From the NCBI GenBank assembly GCA_938046705.1, contig CALIWP010000414.1, forward strand, positions 1-21,623: DNA of 21,623 nucleotides, read 5' to 3'. The position numbers and the translations under genes were made by a program. Shown here piece after piece: positions 1-7,915 of this stretch (position 1 is its first letter; each line of letters begins with the position of its first letter). Source of the DNA: an uncultured Campylobacter sp. (GTDB lineage: Bacteria > Campylobacterota > Campylobacteria > Campylobacterales > Campylobacteraceae). The notes beneath the pieces are model-generated. The model did no database searches. It worked only from the letters and a program-made list of their open reading frames with translations, and was not told the origin of the DNA.

Positions 1-118
1 CCCGAGTTTTTTAGATAGATCAAATTTAATTTGGCGCCAATTTCCACCCAAACCAACCTCAAAATTTAAGCTTATTTTTTATACAATCGCCCCCAAATCC
101 AAAAAGCGGACATTTAAG

Positions 119-1324
119 ATGAAATTTATCCCCAAAACCATACCTTTTGCTGAATTTATCGCGCTTATGGCGCTTCTAACCTCGCTTGGAGCTATGAGCA
201 CCGACGCGATGCTGCCGGCACTCATGCAGATCGGCCTAGATCTTGGCGTGACGCAGATAAATCAAACCCAGCTCGTCATCTCCTCGATGTTTGCGGGCTT
301 TGCCGTCGGGCAGATATTTTACGGGCCGCTTAGCGACTTTATCGGGCGACGAAATGCCGTGCTGCTAGCACTTGCGATATTTACGGCAAGCTCCTTTATT
401 TCGGTCGTCACGAGCGATTTTACCGCGCTTTTAGCAAGCAGATTTTTCCAGGGGCTAGGCGCTGCGGGCCCTAGGATCATCGCGATGGCGCTTATTCGCG
501 ATCTTTACGAGGGACGCGCGATGGCTCGCGTGATGAGCTTTATCGCAGCCGTTTTTATCATCGTGCCGGCACTCGCTCCGATCATCGGCGGCTTTATCTT
601 TAAAATTTATAATTGGCGTAGCATATTTTTAATGCTTACTTTTATGGGGCTTGCGTGCCTAGCGTGGTTTGGACTGCGTCAGAGCGAAACCCTGCCAGCG
701 CAAAATCGCAATAAATTTAGCCTAAATTTGATAAAACGCGACGCCGCGCACGTCGTGAAAAACAGGCGTACCGCAGGCTATACGATCGTTTTGGGGCTGA
801 TTTTTGGGATGTTTTTGAGCTATATTAGCACCGCTCAGCAGATTTTCGAGGTAAGTTACAAGCTAGGCGACGAGTTTCCTATCTATTTTGCGATAAACGC
901 ATTGGCTCTGGGCGCCGCATCGATGATAAACGCAAAGCTCGTGATGATCTACGGCATGCGCTACCTTAGCATGCGCGCCATGGGAGCGTTTTGCCTTATC
1001 GCGGTCGCGTTTTTGCCGGTCGTTCTTGCGTATGACGGAGTGCCGCCGCTGTGGGCTTTTATGGCGTTTTGCATGAGTAGCTTTTTTTGCGTGAGTATAC
1101 TTTTTGGTAACCTAAACGCGATGGCGATGGAGCCCATGGGCAAGATCGCGGGCATGGCGGCTGCGCTGATCGGCTCGGTTTCGACCTTTATCTCGCTTCC
1201 TATCGGAGTCGCGATCGGACAGATGTTTCGGGGCACGCTAACGCCTTTGGTCGCGAGCTTTGCGCTTATCGGAGCGACGGCTTTTTGGTTACTTTATAAA
1301 ACTTCAAAAATTTCGGACGAATAA
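119..1324 (+). CDS. Bcr/CflA-family MFS drug exporter
   Basis: This is a 401-aa inner-membrane proton-driven exporter of the major facilitator superfamily. The Bcr/CflA hallmarks are visible: TDAMLPAL at residues 28-35 in the first membrane helix, the MFS motif A GPLSDFIGRR at 69-78, and RFFQGLGAAGPRIIAMALIRDLY in the helix 4/5 region, close to the family form. The protein is hydrophobic throughout, consistent with 12 helices, and has the usual family length. A likely -10 box TACAAT is at 82-87; the ribosome site is weak (GGA, 8 bases before ATG). Family members export chloramphenicol-like drugs, bicyclomycin or sulfonamides, but the substrate cannot be read from the sequence. It stands alone, with 126 bases before the next gene. 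Confidence 0.9.
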   Translation: MKFIPKTIPFAEFIALMALLTSLGAMSTDAMLPALMQIGLDLGVTQINQTQLVISSMFAGFAVGQIFYGPLSDFIGRRNAVLLALAIFTASSFISVVTSDFTALLASRFFQGLGAAGPRIIAMALIRDLYEGRAMARVMSFIAAVFIIVPALAPIIGGFIFKIYNWRSIFLMLTFMGLACLAWFGLRQSETLPAQNRNKFSLNLIKRDAAHVVKNRRTAGYTIVLGLIFGMFLSYISTAQQIFEVSYKLGDEFPIYFAINALALGAASMINAKLVMIYGMRYLSMRAMGAFCLIAVAFLPVVLAYDGVPPLWAFMAFCMSSFFCVSILFGNLNAMAMEPMGKIAGMAAALIGSVSTFISLPIGVAIGQMFRGTLTPLVASFALIGATAFWLLYKTSKISDE

Positions 1325-1450
1325 ATTATGCAAGCCAAATTTTTCAAAATTTGAGCGGTAAATTTGACTACGTTTAAATAACCGCGCCGTCCGCAAAAGC
1401 GCCTTATAAAGCAAATTTACGCTATCATTGCGCAAATTCAAAGGCAAAAT

Positions 1451-1807
1451 ATGAAACCCAAATACAACTTTTTCAAAAACTCCAAATTTGCATTCGAGGG
1501 GCTTGCCGCGATGCTAAAAAACGAGGCGGCGTTTCGCCTTGAGCTTTGCATAATCGTTCCGCTCGCGCTAGTTTCGCTATTTTTACCCGTTTCTGCCGCA
1601 CAGCATGCGCTACTGATCGCCGTTTTCGGACTCGTTTTGATCTGCGAGTGCCTAAATACCGCGATCGAAGCGGTAGTGGATCTCGTTTCGCCAGACTTTC
1701 ATCCGCTAGCTAAAATCGCCAAAGACTGCGCCTCCGCCGCCGTTTGCGTCTCTATCGGCACGGCTGCGATAACTTGGGCGTGGGCTATTTTTTCGCTAAT
1801 TTTTTAA
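1451..1807 (+). CDS. dgkA: Diacylglycerol kinase DgkA
   Basis: This 118-aa integral membrane kinase phosphorylates diacylglycerol with ATP to phosphatidate, recycling lipid left over from envelope phosphoglycerol or phosphoethanolamine transfer. The signature E66-C-L-N69-T-A-I-E73-A-V-V-D matches the family ExxNxAIExxVD motif, and K91-D92 (KDCASAAV) matches the conserved nucleotide-binding lysine-aspartate. Three hydrophobic helices and the length fit the E. coli enzyme. The start is supported by AAGG at 1441-1444, and a -10 box TATCAT lies at 1423-1428. Functional link: the transferase encoded next (eptC) releases diacylglycerol from phosphatidylethanolamine, the substrate of this kinase, although 329 bases and a separate promoter separate the two genes. 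Confidence 0.95.
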   Translation: MKPKYNFFKNSKFAFEGLAAMLKNEAAFRLELCIIVPLALVSLFLPVSAAQHALLIAVFGLVLICECLNTAIEAVVDLVSPDFHPLAKIAKDCASAAVCVSIGTAAITWAWAIFSLIF

Positions 1808-2136
1808 GAGCGGGGTGAAATTTGACGGCAAAAACAGTAGCGACTTTGCGCTAGTCGGGTCTTAAATTTACGCCGAATTTAATCGCCTACTTTAAAAAGC
1901 AAGCTACGCCGCCAAATCCCAAAAATCCGTCGTTTGGCTATCCGGGCGCGTAAAATTTATAAAAAATACGGCTAAATTTAACCGAAAAACCGCGCAAACT
2001 CGCCGCCGTTTGCAAAACTGACAAGAGAGCAAACCGGACGAAATTAACCGTCTTGCGCCAAAATCGCGCCGAATGACTAAAGCTTTAAGCTTTTTTTAGA
2101 TAAAGTTTCGCTCTTATTATCAATATTAGGAAAGCT
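1808..2136. other. Intergenic region dgkA-eptC, no gene seen
   Basis: No credible open frame is visible on either strand in these 329 bases. The stretch is rich in AAATTT words. Its right end carries the probable eptC promoter (-10 TATTAT at 2115-2120) and the ribosome site AGGA at 2128-2131. An AAGCTTTAAGCTT repeat lies near 2080-2093. No convincing terminator was found after dgkA. Confidence 0.6.
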
Positions 2137-3669
2137 ATGAAGCTACGTATTTCTTGGTTTAAATTTACGCTTTTAAACGCCGTTTTTATCGCTGCGCTAA
2201 ATTTCGGGCTGTTTAATTTTATTTATTCAAGGCTTAGCTTTGAAGCTCATCCGCTAATGGCCGCAAGCCTACCGATCATCTATTTTTCGCTGCTTTGCGC
2301 GCTATTTTCGCTCGTTTTTTTGCCTTATCTAGCTAAGCCTATTAGTATTGCGGTGATCGGGGTTACGTGCACTAGCAGCTACTTCATGCAAAGCTACGGT
2401 ATCATAATCGATAGCGAAATGATAAGAAACGTCGCGCAAACGGACGCGGGCGAAGTGTTAAGCTTTTTAAATCCAAAACTCGTTTGCTACATGCTATTTT
2501 TGGGCGTTTTGCCCTGCCTTTTGGTCGCGTTTATAAGGATCGAGTACGGCGGCGCAAGGCGGCATATAAAGGTCAAATTTGCTTCATTTTTCGGGTTTCT
2601 AGCACTCGCGGCGGCTCTATTTTTGCCGCAAACCAAATCATTCATCCCGTTTTTTCGAGAAAACAGCTTCATCAGAGCCTACAACCTGCCGTTTTATCCG
2701 ATTTACGCGGCGCAAAAATACATAAAAATGGAGTTTTTCAAGCCTGAATTTAAACAAATCGGCATGGACGCTACGATGAAGCCAAGCCGCGAGCGACGGC
2801 TAATGGTGCTGATTGTCGGCGAAACGGCGCGCGCGAAAAACTATTCGCTCGGCGGATACGCTAAAAACGACACGAATTTTTACACGAAAAATGAGCCCAA
2901 TTTAGTCTATTTTAGCAATGCTCGCTCGTGCGGAACGGCTACAGCCGTCTCGCTGCCGTGCTTGTTTTCAAAATCCACGAGAAGCGAGTACAGTAGCAAA
3001 GAATTTAGCGAAAACGCGCTTGATATCCTAAAACGCGCGGGCGTCAAGGTAGTGTGGCTAGGCAACAACTCGGGCAAATGTAAGGGCGTTTGCGACCGCT
3101 TGGACGCGGACGACGTCGAGTATTTTGACGCCGGATACGATACGAATATGCTGACCTCCCTCAAAAAACGCCTCACAAATCTCGCGCAAAACGAGATCAT
3201 CGTCCTGCATCTGCAAGGCTCGCACGGCCCGGCCTACTACGCGCGCTATCCGAGCGAATTTCGCAAATTTACCCCGACTTGCGACACGAGCGAGCTTAGC
3301 TCCTGCGATAGCGAGAGCATCGTAAACACCTACGACAACACGCTGCTTTTTACCGATTTTTTCATTGACGAGGTGATAAAGGCGGTCAAGGCTGCTGGCA
3401 GCGATAAAAGCGCGGTTTGGTACTTCTCGGACCACGGCGAGAGCCTAGGCGAAAACGGCATCTACCTGCACGGCATGCCCTACGCCATCGCGCCCGAGAC
3501 GCAAAAGCACATCCCGATGATGGCGTACGCAAGCGACGAAGCGACTCTAGCTCGTCTGCGCGCGCAAAAAGACGACGCCGTCTCGCACGATAATGTTTTT
3601 AGCTCGTTGTTGGGGTTTTTTGGGGTGGAGACAAGAGAATACGATAAAAAACTCGACATCTTTAAGTAA
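2137..3669 (+). CDS. eptC: Phosphoethanolamine transferase, EptA/EptC (MCR-like) family
   Basis: This is a 510-aa inner-membrane enzyme with a periplasmic alkaline-phosphatase-fold domain that moves phosphoethanolamine from phosphatidylethanolamine to lipid A and, in Campylobacter EptC, also to the flagellar rod protein and N-glycans. About five membrane helices occupy residues 10-165. The catalytic domain shows E229 in VGETAR, the nucleophile T267 in SCGTATAVSLPC, H363 in LQGSHGP, the metal pair D432-H433 in SDHGESLGE, and H445 in YLHGMPY. These correspond to E246, T285, H395, D465-H466 and H478 of MCR-1, so the enzyme looks intact. Cysteines at 265/275, 315/319 and 382/390 are spaced as in the family disulfides. 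Members of this family lower polymyxin and antimicrobial-peptide binding. Naming it eptC rather than eptA follows the genus. Confidence 0.94.
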   Translation: MKLRISWFKFTLLNAVFIAALNFGLFNFIYSRLSFEAHPLMAASLPIIYFSLLCALFSLVFLPYLAKPISIAVIGVTCTSSYFMQSYGIIIDSEMIRNVAQTDAGEVLSFLNPKLVCYMLFLGVLPCLLVAFIRIEYGGARRHIKVKFASFFGFLALAAALFLPQTKSFIPFFRENSFIRAYNLPFYPIYAAQKYIKMEFFKPEFKQIGMDATMKPSRERRLMVLIVGETARAKNYSLGGYAKNDTNFYTKNEPNLVYFSNARSCGTATAVSLPCLFSKSTRSEYSSKEFSENALDILKRAGVKVVWLGNNSGKCKGVCDRLDADDVEYFDAGYDTNMLTSLKKRLTNLAQNEIIVLHLQGSHGPAYYARYPSEFRKFTPTCDTSELSSCDSESIVNTYDNTLLFTDFFIDEVIKAVKAAGSDKSAVWYFSDHGESLGENGIYLHGMPYAIAPETQKHIPMMAYASDEATLARLRAQKDDAVSHDNVFSSLLGFFGVETREYDKKLDIFK

Positions 3670-3817
3670 GCAACTTCGGCGGCTTGTCTTTTTCCTTTAT
3701 ACATCGTTGGAAATTTCGCCGAAGCTCGGTTACGTATTTCATATACGCGCCCTCGCTCGGCTCATTTCCGCCTCGTCTAAAGGAAAAATACTTCTTTGAG
3801 AATTTTGTCTTTAAATT
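3662..3817 (-). other. Coding-like open frame without a start, downstream of eptC
   Basis: On the minus strand a 51-codon frame runs between in-frame stops and ends on the last bases of eptC. It has protein-like composition, including FRRGGNEPSEGAYMKYV and ELRRNFQRCIKEKDKPP, but its only ATG (codon 26) lacks a good ribosome site. I do not recognise the product. It may be the tail of a decayed gene, a small conserved peptide, or chance. An 8-bp inverted repeat CTTCGGCG/CGCCGAAG (3674-3681 and 3717-3724) lies within it. The rest of 3818-3959 holds nothing I can support. Confidence 0.3.
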
Positions 3818-3959
3818 TTACATAAAAAGCTAAGGTGAAGTATCTTGCGATGAATTTAAATGTTGCGACGAAATTTTCGACCGAAGATAGAACATATAGT
3901 TCATCGAGGGAGAAAATTTCTAGCTCATTTAAAGGCGCGCAAGAGACAAGCATTTTTAT

Positions 3960-4370
3960 TCAATTTGCTCTCTGCCAGATGAGTTTCCCCCCAAACCCCA
4001 GTGCATTATGCGTAAATTTAACCCAGCCTAGGCTCAAAGCATAAAGGCTCGGGTTCATCGCCAAAGCGTAAGGAAAGCGCGCGAAGTAGATTTTGCTTTG
4101 CTGCGCGGTCGCGGGAGCGGCTATGGCGCGAAACTGCACGCCCTCTATCTTGCCCACCACCTTCGTATCAAGCGCTATGGTGCCGGCAACGCCAGGCTCA
4201 GCCAAAAACGCCTTCACGTGAGCGCTCTGCTCGCCGCCAGCTACGATAAAAGCCAAATTTTCCTCGTCAAAGGCGTAAAAGCAGCTTGCGCAGTATGGCT
4301 TGCCCTCGTCTAAAACCGCAAGGCTAAGCAGGTGCATCTTGCGGATAAATTTTAAAATTTTCTCATCCAT
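3960..4370 (-). CDS. UPF0306 (YhbP-like) pyridoxamine-oxidase-fold protein
   Basis: This 136-aa soluble protein belongs to the split-barrel FMN-binding group related to pyridoxamine 5'-phosphate oxidase. It resembles E. coli YhbP across its length: CASCFYAFDEENLAF (residues 27-41), KIEGVQFRA (74-82) and the C-terminal KFTHNALGFGGKLIWQR (118-134). The biochemical role of UPF0306 proteins is not established, and flavin or heme binding can only be suggested from the fold. The start follows the stop of the upstream DUF1294 gene by 10 bases, with an AAGG that overlaps that stop codon, so the two genes are very probably co-transcribed and translationally coupled. Confidence 0.85.
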   Translation of the reverse strand: MDEKILKFIRKMHLLSLAVLDEGKPYCASCFYAFDEENLAFIVAGGEQSAHVKAFLAEPGVAGTIALDTKVVGKIEGVQFRAIAAPATAQQSKIYFARFPYALAMNPSLYALSLGWVKFTHNALGFGGKLIWQRAN

Positions 4371-4380
4371 TTCGTCCGCC

Positions 4381-4758
4381 TTAAGCGCTAAAAATTTGAG
4401 CCAAATTTGCCGAAACCCAGCTAAAATTTAGCGCCAAAAAGCAAGCTAAAACTAGCCAAAAAGCAAAGATAAAAAGCTCTATTTTGACAAATTTAGCTCC
4501 CGCTTTTTCGCGTTTAAGTAAAGCCACCCCAAGCCCGGCCGCAAAGCCGCCGATAAAGCTAAAATAGTGCACCGCCGCAGGCTTAACGAAGCTTGGCAGT
4601 TTGCCTGCAAAAAATAGCGAAAATATCGTAAGTGAGATCAAATTTGCCAGTAAAAAATAAAACGCGACGACGGGAATTTGCGGGAAAAATCCGTGCAAAA
4701 CAAAGCTCAAAACGGTCGCGCTAATGAGCAAAAATACGCGCGTTGCAAAACAGCACAT
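4381..4758 (-). CDS. DUF1294-like small membrane protein
   Basis: This is a protein of about 125 aa with four hydrophobic segments. The middle carries the DUF1294 pattern: an ANLISLTIF helix, a short basic loop with a lysine, then a histidine-containing segment PAAVHYFSFIGGFAAGLGVALLKREK, followed by FVKIELFIF. The family function is unknown. Two ATG codons are possible: the first (4762-4764) directly abuts the AAAGG ribosome site, while the second (4756-4758) sits 6 bases from it, so I chose the second, which drops two residues. It is first in a two-gene minus-strand unit with the UPF0306 gene, 10 bases apart. It faces away from the plus-strand gene at 4846, with about 80 bases between for divergent promoters. 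Confidence 0.7.
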   Translation of the reverse strand: MCCFATRVFLLISATVLSFVLHGFFPQIPVVAFYFLLANLISLTIFSLFFAGKLPSFVKPAAVHYFSFIGGFAAGLGVALLKREKAGAKFVKIELFIFAFWLVLACFLALNFSWVSANLAQIFSA

Positions 4759-4845
4759 TTTCATCCTTTTTTTGCGTGATTTTAGCGCAAGGGCTATTAA
4801 GAAAAAAGAAATTTAACCGATATAAAGCCAAAAGGACGGCAAATC

Positions 4846-5361
4846 ATGAAACTACAAAACTACCAAAGCGCGAGCCTAAACAGCTTTGATTTTAGCTTTA
4901 AAACCAGCAGCGGCGACGAAATAAATCTAAAAATGTACGACAACAAAACCGTAGACTACGCCAGCGCCAAAACAGCTGGCGCATCGGCATCTGCGCTCAC
5001 TCTCACGCACGAGTACGGCTATAGCTTTTCGTATAAAGGCGACGGTCTGGACGCGCGCGATAAAGAGGAGCTGGCAGCCGCTCTAGAAAAGATAGCACCT
5101 AGCATCGATAAATTTATGAAAAACGTCAAAGAGGGCGAGGATCCGATATTTTCGCGCGTGACGAATCTCGCAAACTCCCTTCGCAAGGAGCTTCCGGAGG
5201 TCAAAGACGCAAATCATAAAAACTTTATCGCAGACGGCACGCTAAAGCTTTTTGATAGGCTGATGGAGCAAAATAAAGCGGACGCCAAGCTGCTGCAAAA
5301 CTCCAAAAAGCTCTTTGACGAGCTCATTTCTCAGCTGGATAGCTTTAAATTTTACGTTTAG
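4846..5361 (+). CDS. Hypothetical 171-aa soluble protein
   Basis: I do not recognise this protein. It is 171 aa, acidic to neutral, with no signal peptide and no membrane segment. The N-terminal third (residues 1-65) is rich in serine, aspartate and asparagine and looks strand-forming (FDFSFKTSSGDEINLKMYD). The rest appears mainly helical, with charged amphipathic stretches such as KEELAAALEKIAPSIDKFMKNV and KLLQNSKKLFDELISQLDSF. The codon use matches its neighbours. Translation is supported by AAGGA upstream of ATG, and a -10 box TATAAA is at 4821-4826. The dut gene follows after 54 bases but has its own -10 box, so an operon is possible but not required. It is probably a lineage-restricted Campylobacter protein. 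Confidence 0.75.
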   Translation: MKLQNYQSASLNSFDFSFKTSSGDEINLKMYDNKTVDYASAKTAGASASALTLTHEYGYSFSYKGDGLDARDKEELAAALEKIAPSIDKFMKNVKEGEDPIFSRVTNLANSLRKELPEVKDANHKNFIADGTLKLFDRLMEQNKADAKLLQNSKKLFDELISQLDSFKFYV

Positions 5362-5382
5362 TTCGCGGTTTAAAAATTTCGC

Positions 5383-5388
5383 TATAAT
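5383..5388 (+). promoter_or_regulatory. -10 box of the dut promoter
   Basis: TATAAT, a perfect sigma-70 -10 hexamer preceded by GC, lies 27 bases before the dut start. Campylobacter promoters rarely show a clear -35, and none is evident here. Confidence 0.6.
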
Positions 5389-5415
5389 TCATAAATTTTA
5401 AAAATAGGAAAATTT

Positions 5416-6111
5416 ATGAACGCGAATGAAAAAATCACCCAAATGCTAAATCTCCAGCAGAGCCTAAACGACGATACCAACGGCATCGGCTGGGAAAACG
5501 GCGTAAACAAAAACGGCAAACTCATCAGCTGGAAACGCTGCATATATATGGAGTGCGCCGAGCTCATAGATAGCTTTGCCTGGAAGCACTGGAAAAGCAT
5601 AAACGCACCAACGAATGAAGAAAATCTGCGCGTCGAGGTCGTCGATATATGGCACTTTTTGATGAGCTTGATGCTCGAGCAGTACAAGCTAAATAATCTG
5701 GGCGATATCGCAAAGCTTTCAAGCGACATCTGCGCTAGCAGCGGCTTTGAGGCGTTTTGCCGCGAGCCGTTTAACGTCGCTGATGAAAACATCTACGAGA
5801 TCATAAACGACGTCGAAATGCTCATAAACAAGTGCTCGGGCTTTGAGTATACGCTCTTTGATCTGCTTAAAATTTACTTCACGATGAGCCTAAAATGCGG
5901 CGTGAATCTCAGCTCGCTTTATGAGTGCTACGTCGGTAAAAACGTGCTAAACCGCTTCCGTCAAGATCACGGCTACAAAGATGGCGCCTATAAAAAGGTC
6001 TGGAACGGCAAGGAGGATAATGCCGTGATGAACGAGATCCTCGCTCGCGGACTAAAAAGCGTGGATGAGATCTACGCCGCGCTAGAGGCTGAGTACAAGG
6101 CGGTTAAATAA
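5416..6111 (+). CDS. dut: Dimeric all-alpha dUTPase (dUTP/dUDP diphosphatase)
   Basis: This is a 231-aa cytosolic enzyme that hydrolyses dUTP (and dUDP) to dUMP, keeping uracil out of DNA and feeding thymidylate synthesis. It belongs to the dimeric, MazG-related all-alpha family and not the usual trimeric beta one. The metal-binding motifs are both present: E46-C-A-E49 on one helix and E74-V-V-D77 on the next, preceded by GWENGVNKNGKLISW and followed by IWHFLMSLMLEQY. These match what is known of the Campylobacter jejuni enzyme, including residue numbers as I recall them. The length is normal. The ribosome site is AGGA at 5406-5409. It has its own promoter and no obvious partner genes. Confidence 0.94.
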   Translation: MNANEKITQMLNLQQSLNDDTNGIGWENGVNKNGKLISWKRCIYMECAELIDSFAWKHWKSINAPTNEENLRVEVVDIWHFLMSLMLEQYKLNNLGDIAKLSSDICASSGFEAFCREPFNVADENIYEIINDVEMLINKCSGFEYTLFDLLKIYFTMSLKCGVNLSSLYECYVGKNVLNRFRQDHGYKDGAYKKVWNGKEDNAVMNEILARGLKSVDEIYAALEAEYKAVK

Positions 6112-6462
6112 AATTTGCGAGCTAAATTTACGCTTAGGTCGTTAAATTTAGCCAAAATTTTTGCGATTTAGCTTAGCGGTTTAGGTCGCTGGCGTTTAGC
6201 CAGCAAAATTTACGCCGCATGCAAGTCTCGCGCCACCAAAAAGCGGGTCAAATTTGAGCAAATTTAGCTAAATTTGCAACCAAATTTAAATCGGTTAAAT
6301 TTAGCCGCGAAGTCTATGCGCGTGTTAAATTTGTGCGTCCTAAAAGCATTCGCCGCGTCGATTTGCGTAAAGCAAAAAATGCGCGTCAAATTTAGAAAAG
6401 CCGTCGCGCCCAAACGCCCTTTTACCGCATGACGGCATAAATTTAAATAAAATGGAGATTCA
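6112..6462. other. Intergenic region after dut, AAATTT-rich
   Basis: No gene is visible in these 351 bases. I counted 13 copies of AAATTT here. Two stem-loops could end dut transcription: GCTAAATTTA/TAAATTTAGC (6121-6130 with 6143-6152), followed by CAAAATTTTT, and a GC-rich hairpin GCTGGC-GTTTA-GCCAGC (6188-6204). Neither is followed by a clean T run, so both are weak candidates. The last bases carry the GGAG ribosome site of the next gene. Confidence 0.5.
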
Positions 6463-7197
6463 TTGTTCGCTGATATTTTACGCCTTTCGATAAAGGACCT
6501 TTTCACGCCCAAATTTATCGCGCTTTCTATCTTGCCGCTCGTTTTTTCCGCGCTCATCATCGCAGTGATCGCGATGTTTGGCGGACGCGAGCTATACGAG
6601 GCGCTAAACGCGGCCGTATCTGGCGAGGCAGGCGCGCTGGCCGAGTACCCAATAGCGGCTAAAATCCTCAGCCTAGGCATCGCAAAATGGCTCATTGGCG
6701 CGATATTTTACGCGGTCGGCGCATATCTAGTCGTTATGCTTTCGATTTTTTGCGCGCTCGCGGTCGCGGGCTTTCTCACTCCTACGATCGCCCGCGAGAT
6801 AAACCGTAGACACTACCGCGTGGACGAGGCGCAGCTAGCAAACGTCAGTCTAGCTCGCCAAACGGCTCTCATGGGTCAAATTTTGCTCAAATTTTTCCTG
6901 ATCGCGCTTATTTGCGTGCCGATTTTAGCAGTGCCCGCGCTAAATTTCCTCGCCCTGCACCCGGCGTTTTTTTATCTTTATTATTCGCTGCTCTTCATCG
7001 ACGTCGCGCCAAACGCCCTCTCGCGGCACAAATTCGAGCTTTATTTGCTTGATTGCGGCGGATACAAATTTAAAGCCGCCGCACTGTGCTTTTACCTGCT
7101 ATGTTTGGTGCCTATTTTCGGGCTTTTCTTGCAGGTTTTTTTCGTTATTTATTTTTCGCATTTTTTCTTTTTACGCGAGACTTCGCGCTTGACGTAA
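6463..7197 (+). CDS. EI24-family integral membrane protein
   Basis: This 244-aa inner-membrane protein resembles the EI24/CysZ-like family. Hydrophobic segments are near residues 17-39, 74-104, 140-165 and 207-233, and the conserved part around FLTPTIAREINRRHY (104-118) fits family members found in epsilonproteobacteria. The start codon is TTG: GGAG at 6454-6457 lies 5 bases upstream of TTG 6463-6465, and the nearby ATG at 6452 is out of frame. CysZ relatives carry sulfate, but nothing here shows a transport substrate. A zinc-ribbon gene follows after 61 bases on the same strand and probably shares its transcript, which ends at the terminator at 7447. Confidence 0.75.
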   Translation: MFADILRLSIKDLFTPKFIALSILPLVFSALIIAVIAMFGGRELYEALNAAVSGEAGALAEYPIAAKILSLGIAKWLIGAIFYAVGAYLVVMLSIFCALAVAGFLTPTIAREINRRHYRVDEAQLANVSLARQTALMGQILLKFFLIALICVPILAVPALNFLALHPAFFYLYYSLLFIDVAPNALSRHKFELYLLDCGGYKFKAAALCFYLLCLVPIFGLFLQVFFVIYFSHFFFLRETSRLT

Positions 7198-7258
7198 ATC
7201 ATTTCAAATCAGCGAAAAACTAAATAAAATAAGCCGAAATTTTAAAAAAGGAAAACAA

Positions 7259-7447
7259 ATGAGAACTGAAAATATCGTAGTTTGCAACGTCTGCGGACAA
7301 AAAAGCACGGAAAATGAAAACGCCGTATTCGTCCGCGCCCATAAAAACGGCGAAGAGGTCGATATCTGCACGGCGTGCATCCCTAGCGTCATCCACGGCT
7401 CGGGCCTAGTCGTTCGCAGCAACGACGAAATCAAAGAGGATATGTAA
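7259..7447 (+). CDS. Small zinc-ribbon protein, 62 aa
   Basis: This is a short cytosolic protein with two CxxC knuckles, C9-N-V-C12 and C37-T-A-C40, about 24 residues apart, as in a zinc ribbon. The segment between them (ENAVFVRAHKNGEEVDI) is predicted to form strands, and the C-terminus is acidic. It is otherwise unrecognised; a structural or nucleic-acid-binding role is possible but not shown. AAAGG precedes the ATG. It follows the EI24 gene and ends exactly at a strong terminator, so it is the last gene of that unit. Confidence 0.75.
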   Translation: MRTENIVVCNVCGQKSTENENAVFVRAHKNGEEVDICTACIPSVIHGSGLVVRSNDEIKEDM

Positions 7448-7484
7448 TCAAATTTAGCCCACTTTGGGCTAAAATTGATTTTTT
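7447..7484 (+). terminator. Rho-independent terminator after the zinc-ribbon gene
   Basis: A 14-bp stem (7447-7460 with 7466-7479, one mismatch) with a GC core AGCCC/GGGCT, loop ACTTT, is followed by a run of six T. It overlaps the stop codon of the zinc-ribbon gene. Confidence 0.85.
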
Positions 7485-7915
7485 ACTATTTTAACCCGCC
7501 CAAATTTACTCCAGCTTTTTCAAATTTACCGCTTTAAATAGATTAAAAACAAGCCTACAAATCTAATCCATATTTGCAGTAAACTCAAATTTAGCTAAAA
7601 ATAAATTTAACGAAACCGACCGCAAATTTGCCGATAAATTTCAAATTTAACTAAAGCTCGTACAAATATGCAAAATCGCGCAGCTATGAATTTCAAGCTC
7701 CTAAATTTAACACAACCGTATCCGAGACGATCAAAATTCACGCTAAAGCGCAAAATAATGTCACGATAAATTTACTAAAAAATTACGTTTGATAAATTTA
7801 GTTTCGATACGTAACACTTATCGCCTAAAATAAAAATATAAAAATAAATTTAAATAAAAATTTTTTCTAGGAGAGTTAATATTCAACTACGAAAATTTGA
7901 CGAATAGGAGCCAAA
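7485..7915. other. AT-rich leader region of gdhA
   Basis: No gene is visible. The DNA becomes increasingly A+T-rich towards gdhA, especially 7800-7870. Several AT-rich hexamers could serve as -10 boxes, so no single promoter can be assigned. A GGAG-containing sequence at 7870-7875 precedes an in-frame-less stretch, and the true gdhA ribosome site is AGGAG just before 7916. The long leader may hold nitrogen-responsive control sites, but I recognise none. Confidence 0.45.

Noticed and set aside
3058..3435. 125-codon frame antisense within eptC
   Set aside because: It lies fully inside a well-supported gene, has no ribosome site and resembles no protein I know.
3674..3724. CTTCGGCG/CGCCGAAG as an eptC terminator
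   Set aside because: The loop is about 35 bases and no T run follows the right arm.
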